Origin: Methylophilus sp. DW102
Lineage (GTDB): Bacteria; Pseudomonadota; Gammaproteobacteria; Burkholderiales; Methylophilaceae
Direction of reading: 5' to 3'
NCBI RefSeq assembly: GCF_037076555.1
Contig: NZ_AP029023.1
Location: forward strand, 2,728,001-2,792,000
Length of the DNA: 64,000 nt
Below the pieces are notes generated by a model. The model was not told where the DNA came from. It did not search any database and saw only the letters and a list, made by a program, of their open reading frames with translations. This document shows positions 26,701-34,089 of the stretch, piece by piece. The stretch's first letter is position 1, and each line of letters starts with the position of its first letter. The position numbers and the translations under genes were made by a program.

Positions 26701-27126
26701 CTACCCTATCATCCACACATGGCGCCATAGCCAGACCACCAGCATCGCCACCAGCATAAACGTAAATGTCGCCACCAGCGAACGTGGCGACAGCCGTGAC
26801 AAGCCGCAAACCCCATGACCACTGGTGCACCCCGACCCCAGGCGACTACCAAAGCCCACCAGCAATCCCGCCACGATCAACCAGGGCGTGGACGCCTGAA
26901 TCTCCACCATAGGCAACGGCCGTGCCAGGACATAAACCAATGGCGACAGCACCAGACCCGCGACAAAAGCCAGGCGCCAGGCCCGGTCACCGGCGGCGGC
27001 CGACCAGACCTGCCCCACAATGCCACTGATGCCAGTGACCTTGCCCAGCCAGCGGATCATCAGCAAGGTGGAAAAACCTATGAGCAATCCACCCATCAGT
27101 GATTGCCAGGGGGTAAAAGAAATCAT
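26701..27126 (-). CDS. YeeE/YedE half-protein with GSGCTSGHGVCGLSR motif
   Basis: A 141-residue membrane protein with about four helices and GSGCTSGHGVCGLSRLS (about 97-113), the conserved cysteine motif that contacts thiosulfate in full-length YeeE. With the partner gene downstream (spacing 7 bases) it makes a split two-component YeeE/YedE, as in PmpA-PmpB. The rest of its operon is uncertain: the 73-residue gene upstream ends 58 bases before its start. Confidence 0.88.
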   Translation of the reverse strand: MISFTPWQSLMGGLLIGFSTLLMIRWLGKVTGISGIVGQVWSAAAGDRAWRLAFVAGLVLSPLVYVLARPLPMVEIQASTPWLIVAGLLVGFGSRLGSGCTSGHGVCGLSRLSPRSLVATFTFMLVAMLVVWLWRHVWMIG

Positions 27127-27184
27127 GCTTTTTTCTACATCCTCAACAGCGTTTATGAACAGGTCTAGCCAGCGCCATCATCCC

Positions 27185-27406
27185 TCAATCGACTTCGTCG
27201 GCCATGTCCTCATGGGCGGGTTCCGCAAGCTGGTTACATTCAAAACCGGCATTTTCCAGCGCAACCCGATACTCGCAGCCCGGCAAATGCCCTTCCAGCT
27301 TGCCGTTGATATGGGTGGTTTCCTGCTTGCAATAGGCGCAACGGTAACGGTGGGCCTGGCCTTCAAAGTGCTCTTGCGGATAGTCGATATAAAACAGTCG
27401 TTTCAT
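27185..27406 (-). CDS. Small zinc-ribbon-like hypothetical protein
   Basis: A 73-residue protein with a strong GAGGAG ribosome site 8 bases before ATG. It contains RCAYCKQETTHI and, later, HLPGCEYRVAL with a further Cys (GFECNQ), an arrangement that could bind zinc with Cys/His ligands. The C-terminus is acidic. I do not recognise it; it may act as a small regulator or adaptor. It is on the same strand as, and 58 bases upstream of, the YeeE/YedE pair. Confidence 0.6.
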   Translation of the reverse strand: MKRLFYIDYPQEHFEGQAHRYRCAYCKQETTHINGKLEGHLPGCEYRVALENAGFECNQLAEPAHEDMADEVD

Positions 27407-27596
27407 GTTAATTGCTCCTCATCACAGCACTAGACAAGACCTATGCTACGCTGTCGACAGGAGGCTGGCAATACACAAAAAATCGCCTTGAGCAAGATTT
27501 TTCATCAAATAATTTTAACGTGCAGATTTTAATCAGGTCTAATTTAACACATAAAATCAAATAGTTAAGACACTCACCCACAGCTCACCATAAAAG

Positions 27597-27616
27597 TTAT
27601 CCACAAAAAATGTGGA
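27597..27616 (-). terminator. Weak hairpin after the antiporter gene, overlapping a DnaA-box match
   Basis: TCCACA-AAAAA-TGTGGA (27600-27616) forms a 6-bp stem just past the antiporter stop; on the minus strand it is followed by an AT-rich TAACTTTTA. The plus strand here also reads TTATCCACA (27597-27605), an exact DnaA-box match, but it is solitary. Confidence 0.4.
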
Positions 27617-27625
27617 CAGGCGCCC

Positions 27626-29206
27626 TTAGCCACGGCTATGTAAGGCAGCGATTTCCTGAATGTCCAGATCACGTTCCATCAGATGCAGCAACTCGTCATG
27701 AATCTGCCCCGAGCGATGCAGTCTAAGCAGCTCTTCGCGACCGGCCGCCACGGCGGCCAGTACCACATTAAAATGCGCTTTGCGGAGGTCATCGGGCAGA
27801 CTGTCTTCATGTTTATGTTTGTCTGACAGGCTTTGCCGGTAGCTGTACTGTTCCAGCAACCGCGGGTGCATTAATGCGCCATGTTCGTTATAGGCCAGTT
27901 TGTTAACCACTGAAAACTGTGCCTGCTCAATCCGGGCCCACACCTGTGGCTCATTGAGGTAAATATGCTCATGCTTGCTCGCCTTCAGTTTAAATGCCCG
28001 GATCACCTGGCCTATCGTCGTCCCCTGCACCACCACCGTCACCAGGATCACGGCAAACGCGCACATCAGCATCAAGTCGCGTCCGGGCACCTGGGCGGGG
28101 ACCGCCAGTGCTGCCGCCAGCGTGACCACGCCACGCATGCCTGCCCAGCTTTTGACAAAAGACTCGCCCCAGGTGCTGTGTCCATGCGCCGCATGCGGCT
28201 TGCGAATGAGTCTGGCCAGCCCATCAACCATGAAAATCCAGACAAAGCGTGACAAGATCACCACAGCCAGCACCAGCAACACTTCCAGTCCATAAGCCTC
28301 CAGGGATTTGTCGGCATGGGCGACACGCTCCCAGACGCCGCGCAAAGAGAGGCCGATAAAGATAAACACCAGCGACTCAAAGATAAAAATCATGATTTCC
28401 CAAAACGCGGCACCGCGCCGGCGCGCCGTGGCCGACATGATTTCATGCTGGTGCCAGCCCAGCATCATGCCGTAAGTGACGGTGGCGATTACGCCTGAGA
28501 CACCGATGTGCTCGCCCACGACATAACAAATCCACCCCGGCAAGGCCGAGGCCAGCACCATGAGCTCAGTGCCATGCAGATAGCGCAGGGTTTTAAACAC
28601 CACATAGCCCATAGCCACGCCAAACAATACGCCCCCAACACTGAGCCAGGCAAAAGTTTCGAGCGCACCGCTCATTGAAAACACGCCGGTCAGCAAGGCG
28701 ACAATCGAAAACTTGTACAGCACCAGCCCGGTGGCGTCATTGAGCAAGCTCTCGCCTTCGAGCAACACCAGCAGCTTGCGTGGCAAGGCCACGCGTTGCA
28801 GCACGGCTTTGGCGGCAATCGCATCCGGCGGCGACACAATTGCGCCCAAGGCAAAACAGGCCGCCCACGGCAGGCTAGGGTTGAAGCTATGCAAGACCAG
28901 CCCGACCGCCAGCGTGGTGAACAGCACCGCACCAATCGCCAGCAGTAAAATGCCGCCCAGGTGCCGCCTGAACTCATGCCAGACCGTGAAATAGGCACCC
29001 GCCATCAACAACGGCGGTAAAAACACCTCCATGACCAGGGCAGGATCAATCTCAAACGCCGGTAATTCTGGCACCAGGGCAATCAGGGCGCCCCCCGCCA
29101 GCTGTGCTACCGCAGGCGGCCAGCGCAGCCTGTTGGCCAGGACCTCGAGTGCAATAATCGCCACCAGAAAAAACAGGATTAAATTGAAATAAAACGAATT
29201 ACTCAT
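27626..29206 (-). CDS. Na+/H+ antiporter of the CPA1 (NhaP-like) family
   Basis: A 526-residue inner-membrane cation/proton antiporter. About 12 hydrophobic helices occupy the first 410 residues, with the CPA1 hallmarks GAIVSPPDAIAAKAVL and LLEGESLLNDATGLVLYKF, the latter containing the ND ion-binding pair. A hydrophilic tail of about 110 residues follows, as in many bacterial CPA1 proteins. It works in sodium and pH homeostasis. Monocistronic, with a 282-base gap upstream shared with the small plus-strand genes. Confidence 0.9.
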   Translation of the reverse strand: MSNSFYFNLILFFLVAIIALEVLANRLRWPPAVAQLAGGALIALVPELPAFEIDPALVMEVFLPPLLMAGAYFTVWHEFRRHLGGILLLAIGAVLFTTLAVGLVLHSFNPSLPWAACFALGAIVSPPDAIAAKAVLQRVALPRKLLVLLEGESLLNDATGLVLYKFSIVALLTGVFSMSGALETFAWLSVGGVLFGVAMGYVVFKTLRYLHGTELMVLASALPGWICYVVGEHIGVSGVIATVTYGMMLGWHQHEIMSATARRRGAAFWEIMIFIFESLVFIFIGLSLRGVWERVAHADKSLEAYGLEVLLVLAVVILSRFVWIFMVDGLARLIRKPHAAHGHSTWGESFVKSWAGMRGVVTLAAALAVPAQVPGRDLMLMCAFAVILVTVVVQGTTIGQVIRAFKLKASKHEHIYLNEPQVWARIEQAQFSVVNKLAYNEHGALMHPRLLEQYSYRQSLSDKHKHEDSLPDDLRKAHFNVVLAAVAAGREELLRLHRSGQIHDELLHLMERDLDIQEIAALHSRG

Positions 29207-29488
29207 GATAGACCGAGAGGGTCAGGCCCTCATGTAAACAGATGAAACCGCACCACTGAGGCGCGCCAGTGCCGCTAATCTAACACAGGCAGCTTGCGCC
29301 AGGCTTGCGTTAACAGGATTTGTCTGTTGTGAGTGTGCGGGGGAAGCGCCTGTTTGACGCGGGCTTGAACTTGCATGCCCGCAATGGCTCAAACCAAAGA
29401 GTGTCCTTTTCAAAGATGAAGTGGCCGCACTGAATACCGTCAAGTTGGAGTAAGATGACGGCAGTCCGGCACAGGATAAGGAGTAAAC

Positions 29489-29728
29489 ATGTTTAGCTTG
29501 AAAAAATGGATATGGCGGCAATGGCAGGCCTGGCGCGGTGCAGATCGGGCGTATGCCAAATATCTGGCGCATTTTCAGCATTACCAGTCGCAAGTGGTGG
29601 ATCCCGCCTTGCAACAAAGTTTGCAACTGCAGCCCATGAGCAAAGAAGCGTTTTTGCAAGCCTGGCAACAAAAAGGCCTCAAGCCTGCGGGTAAATCCTG
29701 CGGCTGCAAACCCGGCTGCTGCGGCTAG
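29489..29728 (+). CDS. Small protein with cysteine-rich tail, YbdD-like
   Basis: A 79-residue protein: an amphipathic, Trp-rich start, a YAKYLAHFQHYQSQ region, a MSKEAFLQAWQQKG segment and a tail SCGCKPGCCG with four cysteines. The layout (YxxYxxH, P, M..EaF, terminal CC) recalls YbdD/YjiX (DUF466) or related CC-terminal small proteins, but the match is loose. The tail could bind metal. AGGAG precedes the ATG closely. It shares an operon with the KTSC gene 6 bases downstream. Confidence 0.6.
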   Translation: MFSLKKWIWRQWQAWRGADRAYAKYLAHFQHYQSQVVDPALQQSLQLQPMSKEAFLQAWQQKGLKPAGKSCGCKPGCCG

Positions 29729-29734
29729 GCCCTG

Positions 29735-30004
29735 ATGGACATGATCAACATCCATGCCGGCAAGTTGCGGGCGATTGGCTATGATGCAGGCAAGCGGGCG
29801 TTGCGCGTGAGGCTGGAAGACGGCAGCACCCTCGAATATACCAATGTCGGCGAAAGCGTCTGGCGCAGCTTCAAAAGCGCCAGCGCCCAGTGGAGCTACT
29901 ACCGCGATAATATCGAAGAAGCATACGGTTGCCAACGGGTGAGCACCCCAGTCACCTTGGCCACGACCGTGAGCCGCAACCCGCTGGATGATTTGTTCCA
30001 GTAA
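29735..30004 (+). CDS. KTSC-domain protein
   Basis: An 89-residue protein. The sequence LRAIGYDAGKRALRVRLEDG, then TLEYTNVGESVWRSFKSA and YYRDNIEEAY follows the KTSC domain pattern (named for a Lys-Thr-Ser-Cys tetrapeptide, here relaxed). KTSC domains are small and of uncertain role, often linked to RNA metabolism. It lies 6 bases after the cysteine-tail gene and probably shares its transcript. A long open frame on the opposite strand (29222-30088) was rejected in its favour. Confidence 0.7.
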   Translation: MDMINIHAGKLRAIGYDAGKRALRVRLEDGSTLEYTNVGESVWRSFKSASAQWSYYRDNIEEAYGCQRVSTPVTLATTVSRNPLDDLFQ

Positions 30005-30024
30005 CAGCGGGTACAGATAATCAT

Positions 30025-31260
30025 TCAAGCCCCCGCCTGCAAGCCTGCCGCAGATTGAGCAGCCGTTTGCCTGGCCTGTTGCCACCACAACAATATCGCC
30101 AGCACCGCCACCCCCGTTAGTAAGGTAAAACTCATGGCGTAGCCATAACGCTGCGCGACCCAGCCTGCCATGGCCGGACTCAAGGCTGCCCCCAGGCCCT
30201 GGATGGTCAACACAAATCCCAGCCCGACATTGAAATGCCCACTGCCTTGCAACATCTTGGCCACCAGTCCTGGCAAAGCCACCCCTAACAGCCCCGCGCC
30301 GACGCCATCCAGTAACTGCACGGGCACCACCGCCCAGGGCGAGTTCCAGGTGGACGCAATCACGACGCGCACCGGCAAGGCAAGCAAGGCCAGCGTGACC
30401 AGCCGTTCGTAACTAAACTGCTCGGCATAACGCCCGGCTAGCAATGCCATGGGGATCATCACCAGTTGCGCAATCATTACCGTCAAAGCCGTAAACAGGC
30501 TGGCGTTGACCAGACCTTGTGACACCATGGTTTGCCCCAGCAAAGGTAGCATGGCAGCATTGGCCAAATGAAACAGCATCATGATGCAAGCCAGCATCAA
30601 TAACGGGCGTGACTGCAGCAAGGCCTTCCATACGGCACGGCTAGAATCACTTACCGCAGCATGTGACTCCAGACCGCGCGCCGCATGGTAATCAATCTCC
30701 TGCGGGCGAATGCGGCGGATGCACAGCAGCGCCAGCACCGCCATCACCGCCAGTAGCATAAAGACGGCAGACAAGCCCCAGAAATAACCGAGCACGCCAG
30801 CCACGGAGACTGACACCAGGCTACCGGCATGACTCCAGGCCTCGTTCTGACCAAGCTGCCTGGACAAATATTTAGACCCGACCAGGCCCAGGCTGATACT
30901 GGCAATCGCGGGCCCGATCATGGCACGGACCACACCGGTAGCGGCTTGCGACAAGGCAATCGCCGCAAACGAGTGCCACAGCAACAACACCAGGCAACCG
31001 ACCACCATCAGGATGGCGCACACGGACAGCCACAAGCGCTTGGCATGTGTGCGGTCCATCAGGGCACCCGCCGGGATTCCCGCCACCATGGTTGCCAACC
31101 CGCCTATGGTCATCACATAGCCAATCTCATCCGCCTGCCAGGATTGTGCCAACAAATACACGCCGAGAAAGGCGCCCAGCCCGTCGCGGACATCGGCCAT
31201 GAAAAAATTCATCACCGCCAGCCATTGCCGTGAATCTGCAGGCATTTTGAATAGACGCAT
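30025..31260 (-). CDS. Major facilitator superfamily transporter
   Basis: A 411-residue MFS permease with 12 hydrophobic helices in two halves (the second starts near residue 215) and the loop motif GALMDRTHAKRLW between helices 2 and 3, matching the MFS A-motif. Substrate is not readable. The start at 31260 (MRLFKMPADSRQW) is set by TAAGGAGAAAAGC; the open frame continues 77 codons upstream, overlapping the DUF486 gene, and is not used. It forms a likely operon with that gene, 10 bases upstream. Confidence 0.88.
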   Translation of the reverse strand: MRLFKMPADSRQWLAVMNFFMADVRDGLGAFLGVYLLAQSWQADEIGYVMTIGGLATMVAGIPAGALMDRTHAKRLWLSVCAILMVVGCLVLLLWHSFAAIALSQAATGVVRAMIGPAIASISLGLVGSKYLSRQLGQNEAWSHAGSLVSVSVAGVLGYFWGLSAVFMLLAVMAVLALLCIRRIRPQEIDYHAARGLESHAAVSDSSRAVWKALLQSRPLLMLACIMMLFHLANAAMLPLLGQTMVSQGLVNASLFTALTVMIAQLVMIPMALLAGRYAEQFSYERLVTLALLALPVRVVIASTWNSPWAVVPVQLLDGVGAGLLGVALPGLVAKMLQGSGHFNVGLGFVLTIQGLGAALSPAMAGWVAQRYGYAMSFTLLTGVAVLAILLWWQQARQTAAQSAAGLQAGA

Positions 31261-31270
31261 GCTTTTCTCC

Positions 31271-31618
31271 TTACACCACAGGGGCTTTAAAGATAAAAAA
31301 GGCGCCCAGACCAATGAGGGCAAAGCCGACAACATGGCTGGAGGTGAAATGCTCGCCGAGCGAATACACCGAAAACACGGCAAACACACTGAGCGAAATG
31401 ACTTCTTGCATGGTTTTGAGCGCCGCCACCGAATACACGGTATGGCCGATCCGGTTGGCCGGCACCGCAAAACAATATTCAAACAGGGCAATCAGCCAGC
31501 TCACCACAATCACCACATACAGCGGCTTTTCGGTGAACTTGAGATGGCCATACCAGGCCACTGTCATAAACACATTGGAGATCAATAACAATAGAATAGG
31601 GGCTAATTTTGCAATCAT
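31271..31618 (-). CDS. DMT-superfamily small membrane protein (DUF486)
   Basis: A 115-residue protein with four transmembrane helices and the DUF486 text SNVFMTVAWYGHLKF and FEYCFAVPANRIGH. DUF486 belongs to the drug/metabolite transporter superfamily; substrate unknown. The start at 31618 (MIAKLAPILL) has AGGATG upstream; five further codons are open upstream. It lies 10 bases before the MFS gene. Confidence 0.85.
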   Translation of the reverse strand: MIAKLAPILLLLISNVFMTVAWYGHLKFTEKPLYVVIVVSWLIALFEYCFAVPANRIGHTVYSVAALKTMQEVISLSVFAVFSVYSLGEHFTSSHVVGFALIGLGAFFIFKAPVV

Positions 31619-31687
31619 GATGCATCCTGTCAAAAGAGGGAGTCCAGCGTGGGCGGCGGCCTTTAGGCAGCACCGCTGTTGCCCAAA

Positions 31688-31721
31688 GCGATTTAAGCAA
31701 TACCTAACTTGCTTAAATCGC
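31688..31721 (-). terminator. Perfect 13-bp hairpin behind the sigma-54-controlled gene
   Basis: GCGATTTAAGCAA-TACCTAAC-TTGCTTAAATCGC has perfect 13-bp arms and an 8-base loop. On the minus strand it lies 43 bases past the stop of the secreted repeat protein and is followed by CTTTGGG, so it may be a terminator or a 3' stability element. Confidence 0.6.
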
Positions 31722-31763
31722 AGGCGACGCCGGATGAAGCGTTGGCTTGGGCTAAATCAGGGT

Positions 31764-32582
31764 CTAGCACTGGCCGGCTACCGCAGCCGCTGGCTGGCAA
31801 GCTGGGGCCGCGGGCGCATAGAGTGGCTGCATCCTAGCGGCGGAGCTCCCCATGCGAATCGCCTCCAGTGATACACCATTGGCCGTCTTGGTCCCTAGAC
31901 CAGCCACCGCAATACGCAGCCCTGGGCGCAATGGCATACTCAGGCTTTCAGGCGGAAAGTGAACAATGCTCTGGTTATCCAGGATGACACCATCGACTTC
32001 GCCGCGCGGACCATTCAGGATCAGATCGACCTTGCCTTCCACCTGCAGCGGCTGCAATGACTGTGCCCGCAAATGTGGGGGTAACAAGGGCAGGTTATTG
32101 GCTGGTGGCTGGTCCACCACAATATTGCCGGTGGTCACATTGATAATGGCATCGGCTTTAATAATGGCTGGCGTTTCAGCATGCCCGAGAATACGCACAT
32201 GCTGGCCGGGTTGCACAGCGCCTAGCAAGGCCTGCGAACGGTGCGGGGGGAATTTGACAATCACGTCATTCGCCAAGCGCAAGCCATCCGCTTCCCCATA
32301 CGGATTAAACAGGATGGATTTGACAGTCGCCTCAGCTACCGCGGGCAGCGCCGCCGTCGCCTGTAAATCCAGCGCGCCTGCAGGCGCAGGCGCCAGTGGT
32401 GCCGATGCGCCTGGTCCCAGATTAAGTGGCGCAGGCGTCAGCGGAGAAGGATTCGCAGCTAAGGGCGGCAAGGCAAATGCTTGCAGGGTCATACTTAGGG
32501 TAGTGACGAGCAGCGCGGCACGCAGAGGACGACTGCCGCGTGCAAGATGGCTGCTACGTGTACATACAGAAGAAGTTAACAT
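31764..32582 (-). CDS. Exported protein with two OB-like (DUF5666-type) repeats, function unknown
   Basis: A 272-residue protein with a long signal sequence (hydrophobic core about 21-36), a Pro/Ala-rich linker (38-80) and two homologous repeats at about 85-148 and 180-244. Each reads roughly V..IL..P.GE.DG..L....IV.FPP.......G....I.G, resembling the small beta-barrel DUF5666 domain seen in secreted bacterial proteins; that assignment is inference. The C-terminus ACQPAAAVAGQC has two cysteines. Its gene is preceded by a near-consensus sigma-54 promoter and by paired dyads that sit at the end of the adjacent NtrC-type regulator gene, so it is the apparent target of that system. The start at 32582 follows AAGGAGC. 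Confidence 0.72.
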   Translation of the reverse strand: MLTSSVCTRSSHLARGSRPLRAALLVTTLSMTLQAFALPPLAANPSPLTPAPLNLGPGASAPLAPAPAGALDLQATAALPAVAEATVKSILFNPYGEADGLRLANDVIVKFPPHRSQALLGAVQPGQHVRILGHAETPAIIKADAIINVTTGNIVVDQPPANNLPLLPPHLRAQSLQPLQVEGKVDLILNGPRGEVDGVILDNQSIVHFPPESLSMPLRPGLRIAVAGLGTKTANGVSLEAIRMGSSAARMQPLYAPAAPACQPAAAVAGQC

Positions 32583-32601
32583 GAAATGCTCCTTGTCATG
32601 G

Positions 32602-32621
32602 ATAGAGGTTATCTCCTCTAT
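32602..32621 (-). other. Inverted repeat at the predicted transcription start
   Basis: ATAGAGG-TTATCT-CCTCTAT has perfect 7-bp arms and lies between the sigma-54 promoter and the ribosome site of the secreted repeat protein, so it would overlap the start of the transcript and could form a 5' stem. Confidence 0.4.
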
Positions 32622-32637
32622 TGCAAGGGGCATGCCA
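32622..32637 (-). promoter_or_regulatory. Sigma-54 promoter of the secreted repeat protein
   Basis: Minus-strand TGGCATGCCCCTTGCA matches TGGCAY-N5-TTGCA with GG and GC exactly 10 bases apart. Predicted start of transcription is about 30 bases before the ATG at 32582. Confidence 0.85.
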
Positions 32638-32688
32638 GATAAAAAATCATTTTAAATCAATTGCTTGAAAAATAAACCCTGGCACACT

Positions 32689-32729
32689 TGTCCGCTTTGG
32701 TGACACAACACTGTCCGCTGGGCGGACAG
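32689..32729. promoter_or_regulatory. Tandem dyads, predicted binding sites of the NtrC-type response regulator
   Basis: CTGTCCGC-TGG-GCGGACAG (32711-32729) is a perfect dyad. TGTCCGC-TTT-GGTGACA (32689-32705) is a second, imperfect copy. Centres are 23 bases apart, about two helical turns, and lie roughly 60-85 bases upstream of the sigma-54 promoter. Confidence 0.72.
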
Positions 32730-32739
32730 CTGTCAGCGC

Positions 32740-34089
32740 TTATGTCAGGCCATGTTCTTCGAGCTTGCGGTAAAGTTGCTGACGGGACAACCCCAGTTTA
32801 CGCGCCGCTTCACTGCGGTTGTCACCGCTCTCGCGCAATGCGCGCTCTATCATCTCGCGCTCGACTTGCTGCAGGGTCTCGGCCAGCGTGCCTGTGGCGG
32901 CGCCACGACCAGAAGCATCTGCCGCTTGAGGACGTGGCGTAAAAGAAATATGTTCAGCCTCGATCCAGGCATGATGACTCAAAATCTGCGCGCGCGCGAT
33001 GGTGTTGCGGAGTTCACGGATATTCCCCGGCCAGTCATGTTGCACCAGCTGTTGTGCGGCTTCAGCGGTCAGACGCTTGGGAGTACCCGCAGCTTCACTG
33101 GCCAAAAAATGCTGTGCCAGCAGCAACAGGTCTTCACCGCGCGCGCGTAGTGGTGGCAAGGCAATCGGCATCACCTGCAGCCGGTACCATAAATCTTCAC
33201 GAAACTGCCCGGCGCGGACGGCGGCAGGTAAATCTCTATGGGTGGCAGCAATGATGCGCGCATCCAGCGCAAGCACAGTTTGCGCGCCGACCGGGCTAAA
33301 CTCGCGCGCCTCCAGCACCCGCAAAATCTTGGCTTGCAGCGCCAGCGGCATATCACCAATTTCGTCGAGGAACAGGGTGCCGCCAGTCGCTTGTCGCAAA
33401 TAACCTTTACGGTCAGCCACCGCACCGGTAAACGCACCTTTGACATGCCCAAACAGTTCGCTTTCCATCAATTCTGCCGGGATGGCGGCGCAGTTGACGG
33501 CCACAAAAGGGCCATGGGCGCGCAAGCTGTTACGGTGCAGTGCACGCGCCACCTCTTCCTTGCCGGTGCCGGTCTCGCCCAAAATCAGCACGGTTGCCTC
33601 GGTCGCCGCAGCCAGGCCGATGTGTTTGAAGACCTCGCGCATGCATTCACTGTTGCCAATCAAGCGTTCCGCCGTTGGGTTGTCTGCGGTCAGCGACGCG
33701 TCGGCCTCCAGGCGAGACTCGCGGTCAGCGCTGCGCTCGGGCAGTGCGCGTTGCAAGGTTTCCATCAGCTTCTGCCGTGAAACGGGCTTGGTCAAATGGT
33801 CAAACGCACCCAGCCGCATGGCCTCAATCGTATTGCTGCCACTGGCGTAGGCGGTAAGCATGATGCAGGGCACCGCCTTGATCGCCTGCGCCTGACGCAA
33901 GAAGGACAAGCCGTCTTCCCCGGTGAGTTTGAGATCGGTGATCACCAGCTCTACCGGCGCCGTCCGCAAGCAGTGCAGGCCCGCCTGCACATGGCTGGCT
34001 TCCAGCACATGGTGCCCCAGGTCAGAGAGCATTTCAGACAGGCTGCTTCTAAAGGCGGGGTCATCGTCAATAATCAGGAGGTGTGCCAT
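32740..34089 (-). CDS. NtrC-family sigma-54-dependent response regulator
   Basis: A 449-residue response regulator with three domains: receiver (1-115, acidic Asp8-10, phospho-acceptor Asp52 in VITDLKL, Lys101), AAA+ (about 143-370, Walker A GETGTGKE and GAFTGA at 218-223), and a Fis-type helix-turn-helix (about 405-447, NRSEAARKLGLSRQQLYRKL). It activates sigma-54 polymerase when phosphorylated by the adjacent kinase, whose gene overlaps its start by 16 bases. The only visible candidate target is the secreted repeat protein next door. Confidence 0.95.
   Translation of the reverse strand: MAHLLIIDDDPAFRSSLSEMLSDLGHHVLEASHVQAGLHCLRTAPVELVITDLKLTGEDGLSFLRQAQAIKAVPCIMLTAYASGSNTIEAMRLGAFDHLTKPVSRQKLMETLQRALPERSADRESRLEADASLTADNPTAERLIGNSECMREVFKHIGLAAATEATVLILGETGTGKEEVARALHRNSLRAHGPFVAVNCAAIPAELMESELFGHVKGAFTGAVADRKGYLRQATGGTLFLDEIGDMPLALQAKILRVLEAREFSPVGAQTVLALDARIIAATHRDLPAAVRAGQFREDLWYRLQVMPIALPPLRARGEDLLLLAQHFLASEAAGTPKRLTAEAAQQLVQHDWPGNIRELRNTIARAQILSHHAWIEAEHISFTPRPQAADASGRGAATGTLAETLQQVEREMIERALRESGDNRSEAARKLGLSRQQLYRKLEEHGLT

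Noticed and set aside
27597..27605. Exact DnaA box as a sign of a replication origin
   Set aside because: Only one box, no dnaA/dnaN or AT-rich cluster; better explained as part of a small hairpin after the antiporter gene.
29222..30088. 288-codon minus-strand open frame
   Set aside because: Covers the two small plus-strand genes; the KTSC pattern and ribosome sites support the plus strand.
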